From Pyrocephalus nanus (taxonomy: Eukaryota; Chordata; Aves; Passeriformes; Tyrannidae): a DNA stretch of 64,000 nt. This document shows, one piece after another, positions 50,288-62,376 of this stretch. The stretch lies in contig CM076260.1 of NCBI GenBank assembly GCA_038380795.1, positions 28,740,634-28,804,633 of the forward strand, in the 5' to 3' direction. The notes under the pieces are model-generated. The model was not told the DNA's origin. It worked only from the letters and a program-made list of their open reading frames with translations, and did no database searches. How positions within the stretch are numbered: position 1 is the stretch's first letter; each line of letters opens with the position of its first letter. The position numbers were made by a program, and so were the translations under genes.

Positions 50288-52732
50288 GTAGTGTTAGCAG
50301 CCAATAAATAAAATTTTGGATGTTTTTTTAACTGTGTAATGATAAGAATTTGAAACATATATATAATTTTTTTATTATTATTATTATGGATTTCATAAGG
50401 GCATTTCAATTAAAGAAGAAAATTGTAATTCTATTCAGCTGTGAAATCTTTTCATGTAGGTTGTTATTTTTACTTTCAGAACAGTCAAGATATGGAAAAA
50501 GTTTTAGATTTTTTCAAAAAGTCTACATTCTTTCATTTTCATTCAGAAAACAGAAGGTAGCATGAGTACAAAAGACAAATCAGGGAAGAGATTCAGATCA
50601 TCAATACATTAAAAAGCAGAGTCTGTTATGCATATGTTATTTGACACCACTGTGTGATTTTGTCATTTAGAATACTATCTTCTAGGCAATGGGCCAGACA
50701 GTTTACTGAAGTTATGTTTTCATGGACTTCCCTTTACATTGTTCTGGCAAGAAAGGGCAAACAGCCACCCATCCTTTCCTTCCCAAAGGAAGAAAGATCA
50801 GACAAAAGTAATTCTTACATCTGACATGTGGTAAGGATCATGAGTATCTTGCATCACAGTTTTTCTGCTCCTTTTTTCCAAGAGATCTCGACATACTTGG
50901 AGTTCAGCAGCAGTTATACATTAGGAAGAGACAGGCGTGTACAAGTTTGTTGCAGGCAGGGCACATCTTTCTTTAGACTCTGTCTGTGGATCTGATTAAT
51001 CTGTGATGGGAAACAAAAGGGAAGACATGTGCGCCATGACTGTATTAATTTTCCTCTGCTGTGAATGCAATGAAAAAAAAAATATATGCCACCCTCAAGA
51101 TGTACAAATTCCTCAGCTCCCTGTAACATTTGATCCCAACAGAGTGGTGAGCTGTCTTCAGCTTCTGGGGAAACTCACTCCATTTTCTAAGTAAACTAAA
51201 CTGGCAGAGAACCCCTGGACTCTATCTCAACGAGTAGTAATATATAGAATCAAACTTTCATGCTGTTACTTTGTGTTGAAAAACGTCCAATGGAAAGGGC
51301 ATATGTGATCCCATCAGAGGTTTTCTATCAACATTATAAGCATTTAGGGGACCTCTGTAATGGAAGACAACTTAAAAGATTGTCTCTGGATAAACCATGA
51401 CTGTAATAAGAACTGCTCTTGGCACCTAACGCCTTTCTACCATGTTTAGGACAATCAATTCATAAGATTTTCTAATCTTTCAGAGTAGAAATGCCTAGCT
51501 AGAGTTGAATTTTAACACCTGAAGTGTTTCCATACAAATATGGCAGCTATTTCTAAAATGGTTAATCTAGCTTAGAGTATGCCGGGGTGGGATATATAGT
51601 ACAAAAATAAGAAGTGAAAGAAGAGATCTCTAAAACAAAGGAACAAACATTGCAAAAAAAGCAAAGATAGATTTAAAGATTTATTTGAAACTAGGTGAAG
51701 AATGAACATGAAAACACAGTCTAGCTCTCACAAAGAAAGGTAATTCTGCTTGCTTTCTTGCTTATTATTATTAAATAAGAAGAGGAAAGGTGGTTAATTT
51801 TCAAAATTGACAATCTTCATTGTCAAAGTAAACTGGAAAAAAGTTAATTCTTAAAAATCATGTTGTCAAGCAAACTTCTAAACAATGCTCTCCCAAAAGG
51901 ACTATTCTATATTTCTCAGGTCAAAAAGGAGCTTTTTTCTTACATCCTCCCACTTCAGGGTAAGGCTTTTGTTTCCAGATACCCAATATGAGCAATGACT
52001 ACCAATTCTTACTGTCTGTACTGCCAAGATATTTTCCTTTTCAGTTCACCACAGCTGATTCTGATAATCTTTATGTATCTTGAGTCACTTTTTCTAAATA
52101 ATTAGTCTTCTGGGCTTAATTTTGCATTTTGTCTCACACAGTTACAATAACCTTATTAAATTATGCTGTTCTGTGTCTGACTACAGGGTCACTACTCTGT
52201 GGTGGTGTGCAAGATTAGCAATTTAGAAATGTGCTTTTCCTAGTCACATCTCCATTAATTTTTCAAACATCACTTTAATTATTAGCCTAAATATCCTCTG
52301 TCCTCATTCTATTCTGTATCCTGACTCAGAGAGTTACAGAGTTCAGAATTATCCCTGGTCCATGCATAACAAAATACCTAGTTTGTACACTAGTGTATTT
52401 AAAACCGACATTTGGCAAAATGATTAGTAAAAGGGTGGGAGGCATTGTGAGAGCTAGAATAATCTTTCCTAATCAAAAATTGCCCCTTCAACATAAAAAA
52501 AGTATGCAGAATGACCTATTGTACTACAAGTATCTATTCACAGGCTTCAAAGGAATCTGTTAGACTTGAAAACACTACTGCAGAGCTTCCAGACTATTTT
52601 TTTTCTATTTCCTTTCTATACACTTTACATATTATATATGGTGTCCAAGATACTCACTGGGATATTAGGGAATACATCTCTCTTTGATCTCAGTGTCCTG
52701 GAAAATTTTGAAAATGGGATTCACCAGCTTCA

Positions 52733-52762
52733 TACACACACACGCACGCACATATACATAGG
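52733..52762. repeat. (CA)n microsatellite with CG interruptions
   Basis: About 30 bp of CACACACACACGCACGCACA-type dinucleotide repeat. Confidence 0.85.
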
Positions 52763-53239
52763 TATATATCAAAATAGAACTTTAAATTTCAAAATACTGT
52801 TCCTGATAATTCAAGTGAGATAATGAAGGAACCACTATTTACATAATTTTTGGTTTATTCATATTTATTCTAGACCAATATTATTCTAGAGAAGTCCAAC
52901 ATAGAAGGCAAGAAAACATTGCTCAAGCAACCTTTGTTGCCACTGGTTCTTTTGAGAGTGAAGACACCTCAGGATCCAGTACTGCAGTGCCCCTGTATCA
53001 TTTCAGTTAGTGAATAATTTCTAACACAGCTAAAACTTCAAGGGGAAAGGACATGGAATTTCCATACTTTCAGGTCATCTCAGTTTCTTTCTCCTTCTCC
53101 ATTGCATTCAAGACTTTTTACCACAAAATTTAACTGAAGTTCAGCATTTTCAGGCTTATGGGTAAAGCAAGACATGACAGGAGCAGGATACCCTAAACCA
53201 TTTCAAACATTTGCATGCTCAAAAGCTCTATTTTGGCTG

Positions 53240-53920
53240 GTAATTTTTTCTTTGTCTTGTCCTATTGCAATAAGATCTGTCATAAAGCTTATCCCCATCT
53301 CTCTTAGAGGCTCCCTCTAAGTACTGGCAGGCCACAGTAATGTGTTCACGAAGCCTTCTCTTCTGCAGTTTGAACAATCCCAACTCTTTTAGTCTGTGTT
53401 CAAAGGAGAGGTATTCCATCACTCTGATTACCTTTGTGGTAATGCTCTGGACCTGCTCCAACCTGTGCTGAGGGCTCCATAGGAGTCCAGGTGGGGTCTC
53501 ACCAGAGTGGAGTAAAGGGGCAGAATCCCATCCCTCATCCTGCTGACCACACTTCTTTTGATGCAGCCTAGGATACAATTGGTTTCCTGGACTGCAAGTG
53601 CACATCACTGGCTCAGGTCCAGCCTTTCATTCTCAAAGCACCCCAAAGTCCTTCTTCACAGGACTGCTCTCAATCCCTTTATTTCACATCCTGTATTGAT
53701 ACCGGGTTGCCCCAAGCCGTGTGCAGGATCTTGTTGAACCTCATGGTGTTCACATGAGCCCACTTCTCAAGCTTGTCCAGATCCCTCTGGATGGTGTCCC
53801 ATCCCTCAGGTTTATCAACCACACCACTCAGCTCGGTGTTGTCTGCAAACTTGCTGAGCATGCACTCAATCACACTGTCTGTGTCACTGATGAAGGTATT
53901 TAACAGTACTGCGCCAGTAC
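53240..53920 (-). mobile_element. CR1 LINE fragment, antisense, older copy
   Basis: On the minus strand, 53228-53608 gives the CR1 ORF2 tail with 'EHRLKELGLFKLQKRRLREH', and 53679-53873 gives the preceding part with '[20 protein letters not shown]', the RT catalytic region with DD changed to DN. Frame breaks separate the parts. The ATTCTATGA tail is missing at the lower end, so the copy is truncated at both sides. It is more diverged than the 16 and 41 kb copies and probably belongs to a different CR1 subfamily. Confidence 0.9.
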
Positions 53921-55492
53921 TACTTAGAATGAAAGGTCAATGGCCATAACATCTTTTGTCTGTTCAGTTTAAAGCTGAACAAATCAATAGCACTTAAACC
54001 CCAATAAAAATCTTCCAAAATATGCTTGTAGGATGAAGGCCAGCATGGCCTCACGCCTCCTCCCACTTCACAGCAGTTGCATATTGTGAACACTGTGGGT
54101 GTTCACTTCAACATGATTAGGTTCACAGAGTGGCAGAGAGAAGGGAAAGATGCTCTGCAGTAATCCAAACTCGATGTGCTAGCAATGTTTTTGACAGATA
54201 AGTTGGCAATAATCTGAATATTTTTGTCCCAAATAATGAATCTTGCATCTGAAACTGTGTTACAGAAAACAGTAACTCCTCTGTGGGCCAGCTCTCCATC
54301 TGGTGTAATTTGGCATAGCTCATCTGGCTATAATTCCTCAGATGTTATAGGATTTTTTTCATTTAGAAAATAAGAAAGAAAATGTAAATGAAAAATAATA
54401 AAAAATCGGAAGTCAGAAATTTTGAATTAATATGTTCTTTTAAAACTGATCTGGATAATACTGGGCAATTCTGTAATGCATTGAACATATTAATTCTCAC
54501 TAATATTTGATTTCTGACATTGATTGTTTTTTGGTGTTATGCCTTTTTCATCCTGGACTTTATTATTTGTCTACTAGTTTCAGATATACAAGCCTATACA
54601 TGCAAGAGGTACTGTGAAATTTTTACTCAATGAGCTAAAATTTGTCATGAAAAATGATTCTGGACCATTCAGACCACAAACAGATAGAGGCTGCTCTAAG
54701 TTTGAGTCCACCCAAAGTGGACAAAATGTTTTGTCTTATGTTCAGACCCAAACTCACAAAAGAATTATTCTGTGTTGCTGCTAACATGCAGTCACTCTTG
54801 CCAGAAGAAATATACAACCTTTTGAGTTAAGACAGTATCTTTAAAGAGCACCTCAGCACTTGTTTTTTTATTTTTAAATAAAGACAACTAACTTAGAATA
54901 TTTTGGCAGCATAAAATCAAAATTCCAAATTAAACAATAGACCTTAACTTACATGTACTCTGCAAAACCTCACGCTGTGTCTACATAGTGTCAAGACCTT
55001 TCTAAATTAGTACTTTTCTAGAGAATTTGGATTATTTTTGTTTTGCCAAGTTTTATGCCTTTTGAAATTCTTTTTGCATCTGAACATCTTAATCAACATT
55101 TGTGGTATTAGGAGATGAAATTATATCATTGTTATTACTGGCTACTGTTTGGAATCTATTCTGACAAATTAGTTTCTCATTAATTTTTCACATATGATAA
55201 AAATTGGGAATCTTAGAGATATGTTTGGATCTGAAATCTAATACTTTACCAATGAGAAAAAAATTTTTTTTAGATCATATAGCTGAATCAGCATAGCTGT
55301 CATAATATAGTACCTTTTGAGAACAGGTGAATCTTAAATGGTTCCATGCAGGTATAGTAATCAATTTAGTAGTTTTGAAGAGCTGGGCTTTCTGGTTTTG
55401 ACCAAAATGTCACAGTTAATCAAGGTTTCTAAACTAACTACATCAAAAACATCAAAATCTGTCACTTTAACATTAATTTGGACTCTTCCTGA

Positions 55493-55560
55493 GTTTTTTT
55501 TGTTTCAGTAGTGTTGTGTGGGTTTTTTTTGGTTTTTTGTTTTTGTTTTTTTTTTTTTTA
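55493..55560. repeat. T-rich low-complexity tract
   Basis: Repeated T runs separated by G or GG over about 68 bp. On the minus strand this is an A-rich tract, but no retrocopy was recognised beside it. Confidence 0.8.
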
Positions 55561-56696
55561 AATATAATGCAGAAGGATGTGATATTTAGAGTAAGATAAT
55601 TTTAATAAAGCTAGCCATATAGGATGTGATTCTTTCTGGAGAATTGTACGTGACCAACCAAAAACCTTTCATTGATTGAGCTGTTATTCAGTGGGTTAAA
55701 ATCTTCCCTGAATAAAGCTTGACATTTTCTGTCAGGTACAATTTCTCAGAAGTTAGCTAACAAACTTTTTATCTCGACATAGCATCTGAAATGACAATTT
55801 TTCTTACTTTTAATGAAAGGAAGTAGAACTTACCTACTTGCAGAATTCCCTTTGATCTTACTGATGAATTTGTGATAATGTGGCAGGGAGCTGAGTGTCC
55901 TTCGGCAGCTTTGTAACTGAATTTCACCTCGGGAAATGTTATTCTGATCCCTACAAGAAAAGGGTTGTATTTGTAGAAACTGGGCAGGTGATACATGCCT
56001 TCAGGGCAAAGGAAACCTATATAGGAGAAGTTCTTTCACAGTGATGAAAAAAAGTGAGGACAAACCACAAAATCTATTTCTTCTGTAATGTTGTGAATCT
56101 TTTTTTGCAGTTTTTTTCAGTCTGTAGAGAACTGTCTTACCAATGCATGTAAGGAATTGTTTTACCAGTACATGCTTAACTCTATATTGTATTAGATAAC
56201 TTTCTGAGAACGTAACTCCAATTTTTTCTCTCAAGGCATTGCATGTGGTATATAAGCTCACATGGATATTGTATATTAGTTTCTCCTAGGGTTGAAAATA
56301 CTTAAAGGGAGAGAAAGATTCATATTCTATGATTCTTTATATTAATTTTATGAAATATTTGTATTTCAAAATATTGGTATATGTTTGCAATTTATTGTGT
56401 ACTCTGAAGGTATCTGGAGTTTGTTGAGTGAACACTTTTCTAAGACTGATACGTGTCTTACTGTGTCTGTTAAATCAATAATATGTTCATGTAAGGAAAT
56501 AGCACATATCTTTTTTGCTGATGTGGTCTGGGAATTTTTGAGGGATATAATCAAGCACATGTGCTGCCATATTTAAACAATTGAAAAAATTGTAAGATAA
56601 CTGCCCCAATTTATGATGGGGGCAGAGTAATAAATTATGTGATAATTCCTATGGTTTCAAAAGAAAGCTTAGTTTTGATGGCTTATACTTTTTAGA

Positions 56697-56772
56697 CAAT
56701 GTTGTGCAACATTGCCCTGTTGCAGAAAGTGTATGCCTGATTTTCACAAAGACTAGCCTCCTGAAAATCAGG
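56697..56772. repeat. Two adjacent small inverted repeats
   Basis: CAATGTTG and CAACATTG (56697-56714) form 8-bp arms around 2 nt. Just after, an 11-bp arm at 56736-56746 is matched by its reverse complement at 56762-56772 with a 15-nt spacer. No function is inferred. Confidence 0.85.
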
Positions 56773-57117
56773 GCTATTAAACATGTCAAATAAGGCACTG
56801 AAGATGTCATAACTATTTAAAAGGGAAGTCATCTTTCTTAAAAGAGTGAAAGAACAGAAACTGTGAAAGCAAGATTAGTTTAAAGATTAGAGAAAATGTT
56901 TCAAAATCAAATATGTTTTAGAGAAAATATGCCTTTCAAATTGAAATTATCTAAGGTTTTAAAAGTATTTATTTTCCTTTGATAAAGTTTACCTATGTAC
57001 TGATTTCCTTGAAGTTGGCAAAATAATTCCCATTTAAAATATTGATCTTGTTTATTTTCAAATCCTTCTGTTACTTATGTCTCTGTTTCTGGTTAAAATC
57101 TGTCTGGTTTGTTGCAG

Positions 57118-57282
57118 TACATGGCGTTTGGGAGGAATGGTCACCTTGGAGTTTGTGTTCATTCACATGTGGTCGAGGCCAAAGAACTAGGACAAGGTCA
57201 TGCATACCTCCCCAGTATGGGGGAAGATCATGTGATGGACCTGAAACACAACATAAACCTTGCAATATTGCACTCTGCCCTG
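57118..57282 (+). CDS. ADGRB3: ADGRB3 thrombospondin type 1 repeat 2 exon
   Basis: A 165-bp exon encoding the second extracellular TSR. The reading frame, with the Val codon split by the intron, runs '[20 protein letters not shown]' and ends 'CNIALCP'. Six cysteines in TSR spacing are present, with a WxxWxxW C-mannosylation series (WEEWSPW) and a CSFTCGRG O-fucosylation motif. A run of Arg residues in 'RTRTRSC' forms the basic layered strand typical of TSRs. The acceptor is TTGCAG at 57112-57117 and the donor is CTG|GTGAGC at 57282/57283, both phase 1. The exon size equals those of TSR3 and TSR4, as expected for tandemly duplicated modules. Confidence 0.97.
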
Positions 57283-57920
57283 GTGAGCTAATATAGCAAC
57301 TCTCTGCTTTGTTACAGTGCATTTTACGTGGGTTGTTTGGGATTTCTTTCATAGCTCTTTGCACATAGGAAAAAAAAACTCATTGTCCGAAGTGAGTAGC
57401 TGGGTAACATTGTTCATAATTATGATTGTGATTAAGGTATATAATCAAGATGGTAATTCTGTTCAACATACTACACAAGCAAACGATTTTTAGTTTCTTT
57501 GAGGTACTGTCTCTGTAGGGCACAATATCTTGTGCAGAAAATCTTGATTCAGGATAGGTCTTGGAGAACCAAAAGGCAAACAACTTCCTGAGTTTGGCTT
57601 AAAGGGAAATATTCAGGGGTCACACAGTTTGTGTCCACCATATCTGTTTGAATTGTTTGCTTAGAGTCTACTGTAATTTCAAAGACTATCACTAACCAAA
57701 TAAAAAATGAATGGGCTTCATGTTAAATCTTCCACCCACTAAAACTGAAACTAACTTAAAAAAATCATATGTTCTTTTAAAACTGATTTTTACTTTTTTT
57801 TGTCTGCAGGTTATAATCAATTTAGACCTAATTTTTCTAAATTTATGTATACATATATATATGTGTATAATATCTGAATATTATAAAAAGTTAAATAACC
57901 ATAAAGTTATTTATAATAGT

Positions 57921-58362
57921 CACAGAACCAAAAAATCACAGGATATGCTGAGTCAGAAGGGATCCACAAGGATCATCGAGTCCAAACTTTAGCCCTGCAT
58001 AGGACCATCCCCAAGTGTTACACTATGCTCCTGAAAGTATCATCCAAACACTTCTTGAACTCTGTCAGGCTTGGTGCTGTGACCACTTCCCTGGGGAGCC
58101 TGCCCAACCACCCTCTGGGTGAAGAAACTTTTTATTCTAATATCCAACCTAAGCCTCCACTGACTCACCTTCAGGCAGTTCCTGTGAGTCCTGTCACTGG
58201 TCACCTCAGTGAAGAGATCAATGCCTGCCCCTCCTCTTCCCCTCATGAGGAAGTTGTAACTGCAATAAGGTCTCTCCTCAGTCTCCTCTTCTCAAGGCTG
58301 AACAGACTAAGTGACCTCAAGGCCCTTTACCATCTTCATTGCCCTCATTTGGACATTCTCTA
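57921..58362 (-). mobile_element. CR1 3' fragment, antisense, about 440 bp
   Basis: The + strand is the reverse complement of a CR1 end. It begins with a degenerate tail and 'AAAATCACAGGATATGCTGA', continues with the 'GGATCATCGAGTCCAA' end region near 57972-57987 and 'CTTCCCTGGGGAGCCTGCCC' near 58086-58105, and ends in the 'SLLSRLNRLSDLKAL'-type antisense of the ORF2 tail. It is an older copy than the one at 41 kb. Confidence 0.9.
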
Positions 58363-58363
58363 A

Positions 58364-58412
58364 TAACTTATATAATATATATAATATATTATATATATAA
58401 TAATGTATCAAA
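58364..58412. repeat. TA-rich microsatellite
   Basis: About 45 bp of TATAATATATA-type sequence directly after the 5' edge of the CR1 fragment. Confidence 0.8.
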
Positions 58413-61005
58413 TAATAATTTATAGTTATTGAACTGATTGTAATACTTGGGTATTAAAAAAATTTCAGGTGCAGTAACGTGAGAAATTTCTTTCATGAGT
58501 TCTATCTGACAGTGTGAAGGTTGCCCATGTAGTGGATTAGTTGAATATCCACAGTTCACAACACTGCTGTAAATAGATTTCTCCATGACCAGCGCTCTTC
58601 CTGGAAAAGATTGATGGGTATTTCATTAGCAAAGGCTTGTTTGGTGATTTGAAAACTGAAATGAAGGAAAAAAATGGAACTTAGTTCCTCACAGAATTAA
58701 AACTAAATTTAAAAGACTTTTATGAAACCTGAACCTTGCTTTTCTTCTGATCAGTAAAGCATACTCTATGACAAAATCTGTGAAAAAGTCTTAGCATTGA
58801 ATGCAGCTGCAAAAACTTTGGATTAATACAGTTTTTGGCCAAATTGGCAGCTGTGCAGTTTTACATGTGTGTACACCAAAGTAACTAACATAACATATTA
58901 GAATGAAGCAGAGAGTTGTCAACAAAAAAACTGACAAATTAAACAGGAGAGGAGAAATTAATGCATTCAATTCACTTCAGTATTACATAGAAACATAAAA
59001 TATATTATGACTAATCTGTCAAAATAAACAATTATTTGAGAATTCTGGAGTTTGGACAGTTATTTGTACCTAAATGACTTTCAGAGGAAGTTATATACTG
59101 TTATATTTAAAAGTATCACTTTTAATCATTTCTCAATGTTAGATGCAATTTGCACATTCAACTTTATAAGGGAATCTTCATCTTGAATTCTTTATTTTTT
59201 AATGATATTTCTGAAAGAGAAAACTCACATGCTATTTGCTCCTAAAGATAAAGGGAGATGTATGAAATATATATGAGAAGCCACAGAATGAGTTTTCTCC
59301 GAAGACAGTATAGTAATTGATTCAATCTTTCCTACCCTAAATAATACTATATAGCCATGAATAAAACTGAAGAGGATGCATTGAAATGTAATTTCCTCAA
59401 TGTTTTCCTCTTCATGTAAAGCTTTTATGATTAATGAGTGGGGCCAGCTTCCATTTTTGAAAAGATTTCAATTTTCTGCAGAATAAATTATCAGAGCTCA
59501 GCTTCGTAGCTTCAAAAGCATCTGCACTGAGAAGTGATTCACAATAAAGCATTACATAGAATATTTAATATAGAACTTTGGGGAAAAGCCTCAAAAACTC
59601 TCCAAGTCACTGTTTGCTGAGATTCTTGGCATTAGAGATACAGACAGTATCTTTGAAATGTTCTGTGTTTCATGTCTGACAATAGTAAAATAGTTCACCT
59701 CCATACTTCACTGAAGAGCAGTGCACCCATACAGAACAGTATGTTTAAAAAATAACTTAAAAATTCTGCTTCCTGTTTTTATTAACACCTTCAACTCAGG
59801 GAGCTGCTATTCCAACCCTCCTTTAGAAGAATCCTGAAACCAGGGAATGGCAAGTGCCCCAAGTGAAGTTCCTCATTTTCAGCAGTGGTGCTTTGATAGC
59901 ACTAGTAGTTTTAAAACCAGATTTGCAAGGATGAGTATTATTCAAAATTGTATTAAAACCTACATTTTGAGTTTATATTGGGTAACTGCAAGGACAATAA
60001 GGAACTGATGATTGCTGAAGTCTATATGGATGAAAGATTCTGAATTAGCACAATTAGTCATGAATCATCCCATAATGCTCACCTGTTTCAAACATGCTGT
60101 CTAGTCTTATTATGTATTATAAACCATATAATTTTTCATTTGTATGGAATCTTAATTGGGATGCATTTTTCATTATCTTGGTTATTAATATTTTCATTTA
60201 CCCCAAGAAGCTATCTGATATACAAAAGTAAAAATAACAGTCGTTAGCCTTTACTCAGAAGACTATGCATCCATACTCAAATGCATGGGCTAATGCAAAT
60301 TACTAAATACAGAACTGGTCATCATATCCATATTGTTTAGACATTTAACTTACCAGATTCAGAAAGAAGATTGCATGATATGCAAACACAACAGCAGACT
60401 CAATAAGGAAGGCAGGCTGTTTCTATCCTCCTACATTTTCCTCAAAAGAATGTTGGAGAACTGAGACCATTTACCTTATAAGCGGGGATGAATGATAAAA
60501 GGTATATTCAGCATTGTAAGTATAAAGAAGAGACTGTGAGACAAAGTGGTAACTTCTGTTTTCCTTTTCCTATTCAATTAAAGGCACCTAGTTTCATGGT
60601 CATCACCAATAATCTTATAAGGTGACTCATCTGAATTATCACTGCAACTCTAATAAATCACTTCAAAAGGCTCAGAGTTTCATCATATAAGATGGTCCCT
60701 CACTTTTGCCTTAAAAGACCAGTCTTTTTTATAAGACCTTTTTCATAAGGCCCTTCAAAATATATGTGACCAAAATCATTATTTATCCTTTGTTATATCA
60801 GTGTGCAATTAGAGGAAAGGGAATGCTCTTCACCTGAAGAAAAAGGAAAGCAGTCTTTAATTCTTTTATAGCAGCTCGTAATGTCAGTTTCTGTATTTGA
60901 TTGCGGTAAGAAACCAGTTTGGGCCCAACCTGAGGGGCTGTGGTCACCTGCCTGGCTCTGGTGGTAACTGTGCTGTGTTCATCTCTTTTGTGCCCACCGC
61001 GGCAG

Positions 61006-61170
61006 TGGACGGACAGTGGCAGGAGTGGAGCTCGTGGAGCCAGTGCTCAGTGACCTGCTCCAATGGCACCCAGCAGCGCAGCCGGCAGTGCACGGCGGCC
61101 GCGCACGGCGGCTCCGAGTGCAGAGGGCCCTGGGCCGAGAGCCGGGAGTGCTACAACCCCGAGTGCACGG
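61006..61170 (+). CDS. ADGRB3: ADGRB3 thrombospondin type 1 repeat 3 exon
   Basis: A 165-bp exon for the third extracellular TSR. After a split Val codon it reads '[20 protein letters not shown]' and ends 'CYNPECT'. Six cysteines, a WQEWSSW mannosylation motif, CSVTCSNG matching the O-fucosylation consensus, and an NGT N-glycosylation sequon (unlike TSR2) are visible. The acceptor is GCGGCAG at 60999-61005 and the donor is CGG|GTGAGT at 61170/61171, both phase 1. The base composition is striking: the exon is very GC-rich with many CpGs in wobble positions (the Ala-Ala-Ala-His-Gly-Gly segment), unlike the three other TSR exons. The longer frame from 60897 includes intron sequence, so the exon limits rest on the splice sites and family alignment. 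Confidence 0.97.
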
Positions 61171-62211
61171 GTGAGTACGGAGCGGGTCCAGCCCAGGACA
61201 GCGGGCACATGGCAGGCTTGGCTGGGTGGGCTGCAGGGGGCAGAGCAGGCACCCCCAGAGGGAGGCTAAAACTCAAGAGGTCATAAACTGAAACACAAGA
61301 AATTTCACCTCAGCATGAGGAAGAACTTCTTCGTGTTGGGAGTGGCAGAGCACTGGAACAGGTTGCCAAGGGAGGTCATGGAGTCTCCCTCTCTGGAGAC
61401 ATTCAAAACCCACCTGGATGCGTTCCGGTGTAACCTGCTCTAGAGCACTCCGCCTTGGCAGGGGGTTGGAGACTAGATGATATCCAGAGGTCCCTTCCAA
61501 CCCTAACTATTCTATTGTGATTCTCTGAGGCCTAGGTCGTAATTTTTATTTATTTGATGAGGTGAAAAGCTAAAGAATGCACCTTGAAAGGCTACATGAC
61601 AGGCTGCACATACTGCTTTTAGGGCTTATCGCTGTTTAAAGGACATTCAGCAGTTTTAGGCAGACTAGTTTGAAGCTGAAAATACTAAAATTTTCCGTGA
61701 GTATAGAAAGTGAATGTATATGAACTGATTTGCTTTTACACTGAGACTACTTCATGATCTTCTGACAGTACAAAAGCAGCCTTTCAGGTTGTGTAGATTA
61801 TGTGTGTACTTACCTTTAAGCCCCATTTTCTCTGTCAGAGCAATGTAAAAATCAAGATCTTGGAATATCACATTCAAAAATGTTTTTATTTAGTTTTTTA
61901 AGTGCACATTGTAAATGTGTGCCATTACTGTACAAAAGCACTATACAAGTAAATTAAAAAAAAAGATGAATGTCAGTTTTGCAGACCAAGTGAAAATTAA
62001 TGTGTGTCAGTTCTTTTTATTTTATCTTGAGATGCCAGTCATTTAGACAACCATCCCATATTTAGGAGACAAGTAGAGACTTCCTCATCTTTCATGAGCC
62101 CACATGTACCACTTCTGTCACTGTTAGTTATGTCTGGAGGGGCTTTCTTTTCTTATCCAAGTAAACTACAACTTACATATGTCACGACTTGAATTATATT
62201 TTTCCAAACAG
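61171..62211 (+). other. ADGRB3: ADGRB3 intron between TSR3 and TSR4 exons
   Basis: A short intron of about 1.0 kb. Its first 300 bases contain GC-rich continuation of the exon followed by a sense CR1 fragment; the rest is AT-rich with nothing recognised. Confidence 0.9.
61272..61530 (+). mobile_element. CR1 3' fragment, sense, about 260 bp
   Basis: The + strand shows a CR1 terminus: 'AATTTCACCTCAGCATGAGG' near 61301-61320, the 'FKTHLDAF'-type end of ORF2 near 61404-61427, 'TTGGAGACTAGATGATATCC' and 'AGGTCCCTTCCAACCCTAAC' near 61465-61507, and a decayed ATTCTATTGTGATTCT tail. It starts only about 100 bp after the TSR3 donor and lies in the same orientation as the gene. Confidence 0.93.
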
Positions 62212-62376
62212 CAAATGGCCAGTGGAACCAATGGGGCCATTGGAGTGGCTGTTCTAAATCCTGTGATGGTGGCTGGGAGAGGCGGATAAGGATCTGTCAA
62301 GGTGCTGCTGTGACTGGACAACAGTGTGAAGGAACTGGAGAGGAAGTTAGACGGTGCAGTGAACAGAGGTGTCCTG
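62212..62376 (+). CDS. ADGRB3: ADGRB3 thrombospondin type 1 repeat 4 exon
   Basis: A 165-bp exon for the fourth and last extracellular TSR. After a split Ala codon it reads '[20 protein letters not shown]' and ends '[10 protein letters not shown]'. Six cysteines, a WNQWGHW mannosylation series and CSKSCDGG matching the O-fucosylation consensus are present. The acceptor is AAACAG at 62206-62211 and the donor is CTG|GTGAGA at 62376/62377, both phase 1. ADGRB3 has four TSRs, so the array is complete here; the next part of the protein, the Cys-containing hormone-receptor motif ahead of the GAIN domain, is not found in the remaining 1.6 kb and must lie downstream. Confidence 0.97.

Larger units (their letters stand above)
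50288..57117 (+). other. ADGRB3: ADGRB3 intron between TSR1 and TSR2 exons
   Basis: A 6.8-kb intron. It holds a CR1 fragment (53.2-53.9 kb), a short CA repeat, T-rich runs near 55493-55560 and a pair of small palindromes near 56.7 kb. The remainder is unrecognised AT-rich DNA. Confidence 0.85.
57283..61005 (+). other. ADGRB3: ADGRB3 intron between TSR2 and TSR3 exons
   Basis: A 3.7-kb intron with one antisense CR1 fragment, a short TA repeat and otherwise unrecognised AT-rich DNA. A strong unused-looking acceptor (T tract then CTGCAG at 57804-57809) lies near its start. Confidence 0.85.

Noticed and set aside
50480..50556. Possible 77-nt exon between a TTTCAG acceptor and an AAG|GTAGCA donor
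   Set aside because: Its length is not a multiple of three, so inclusion would shift the ADGRB3 frame, and the donor is weak.
57785..57815. Very strong pyrimidine tract with CTGCAG|GTTATA
   Set aside because: The acceptor half is good but GTTATA is a poor donor and no suitable downstream donor keeps an open phase-1 frame; treated as a decoy acceptor.
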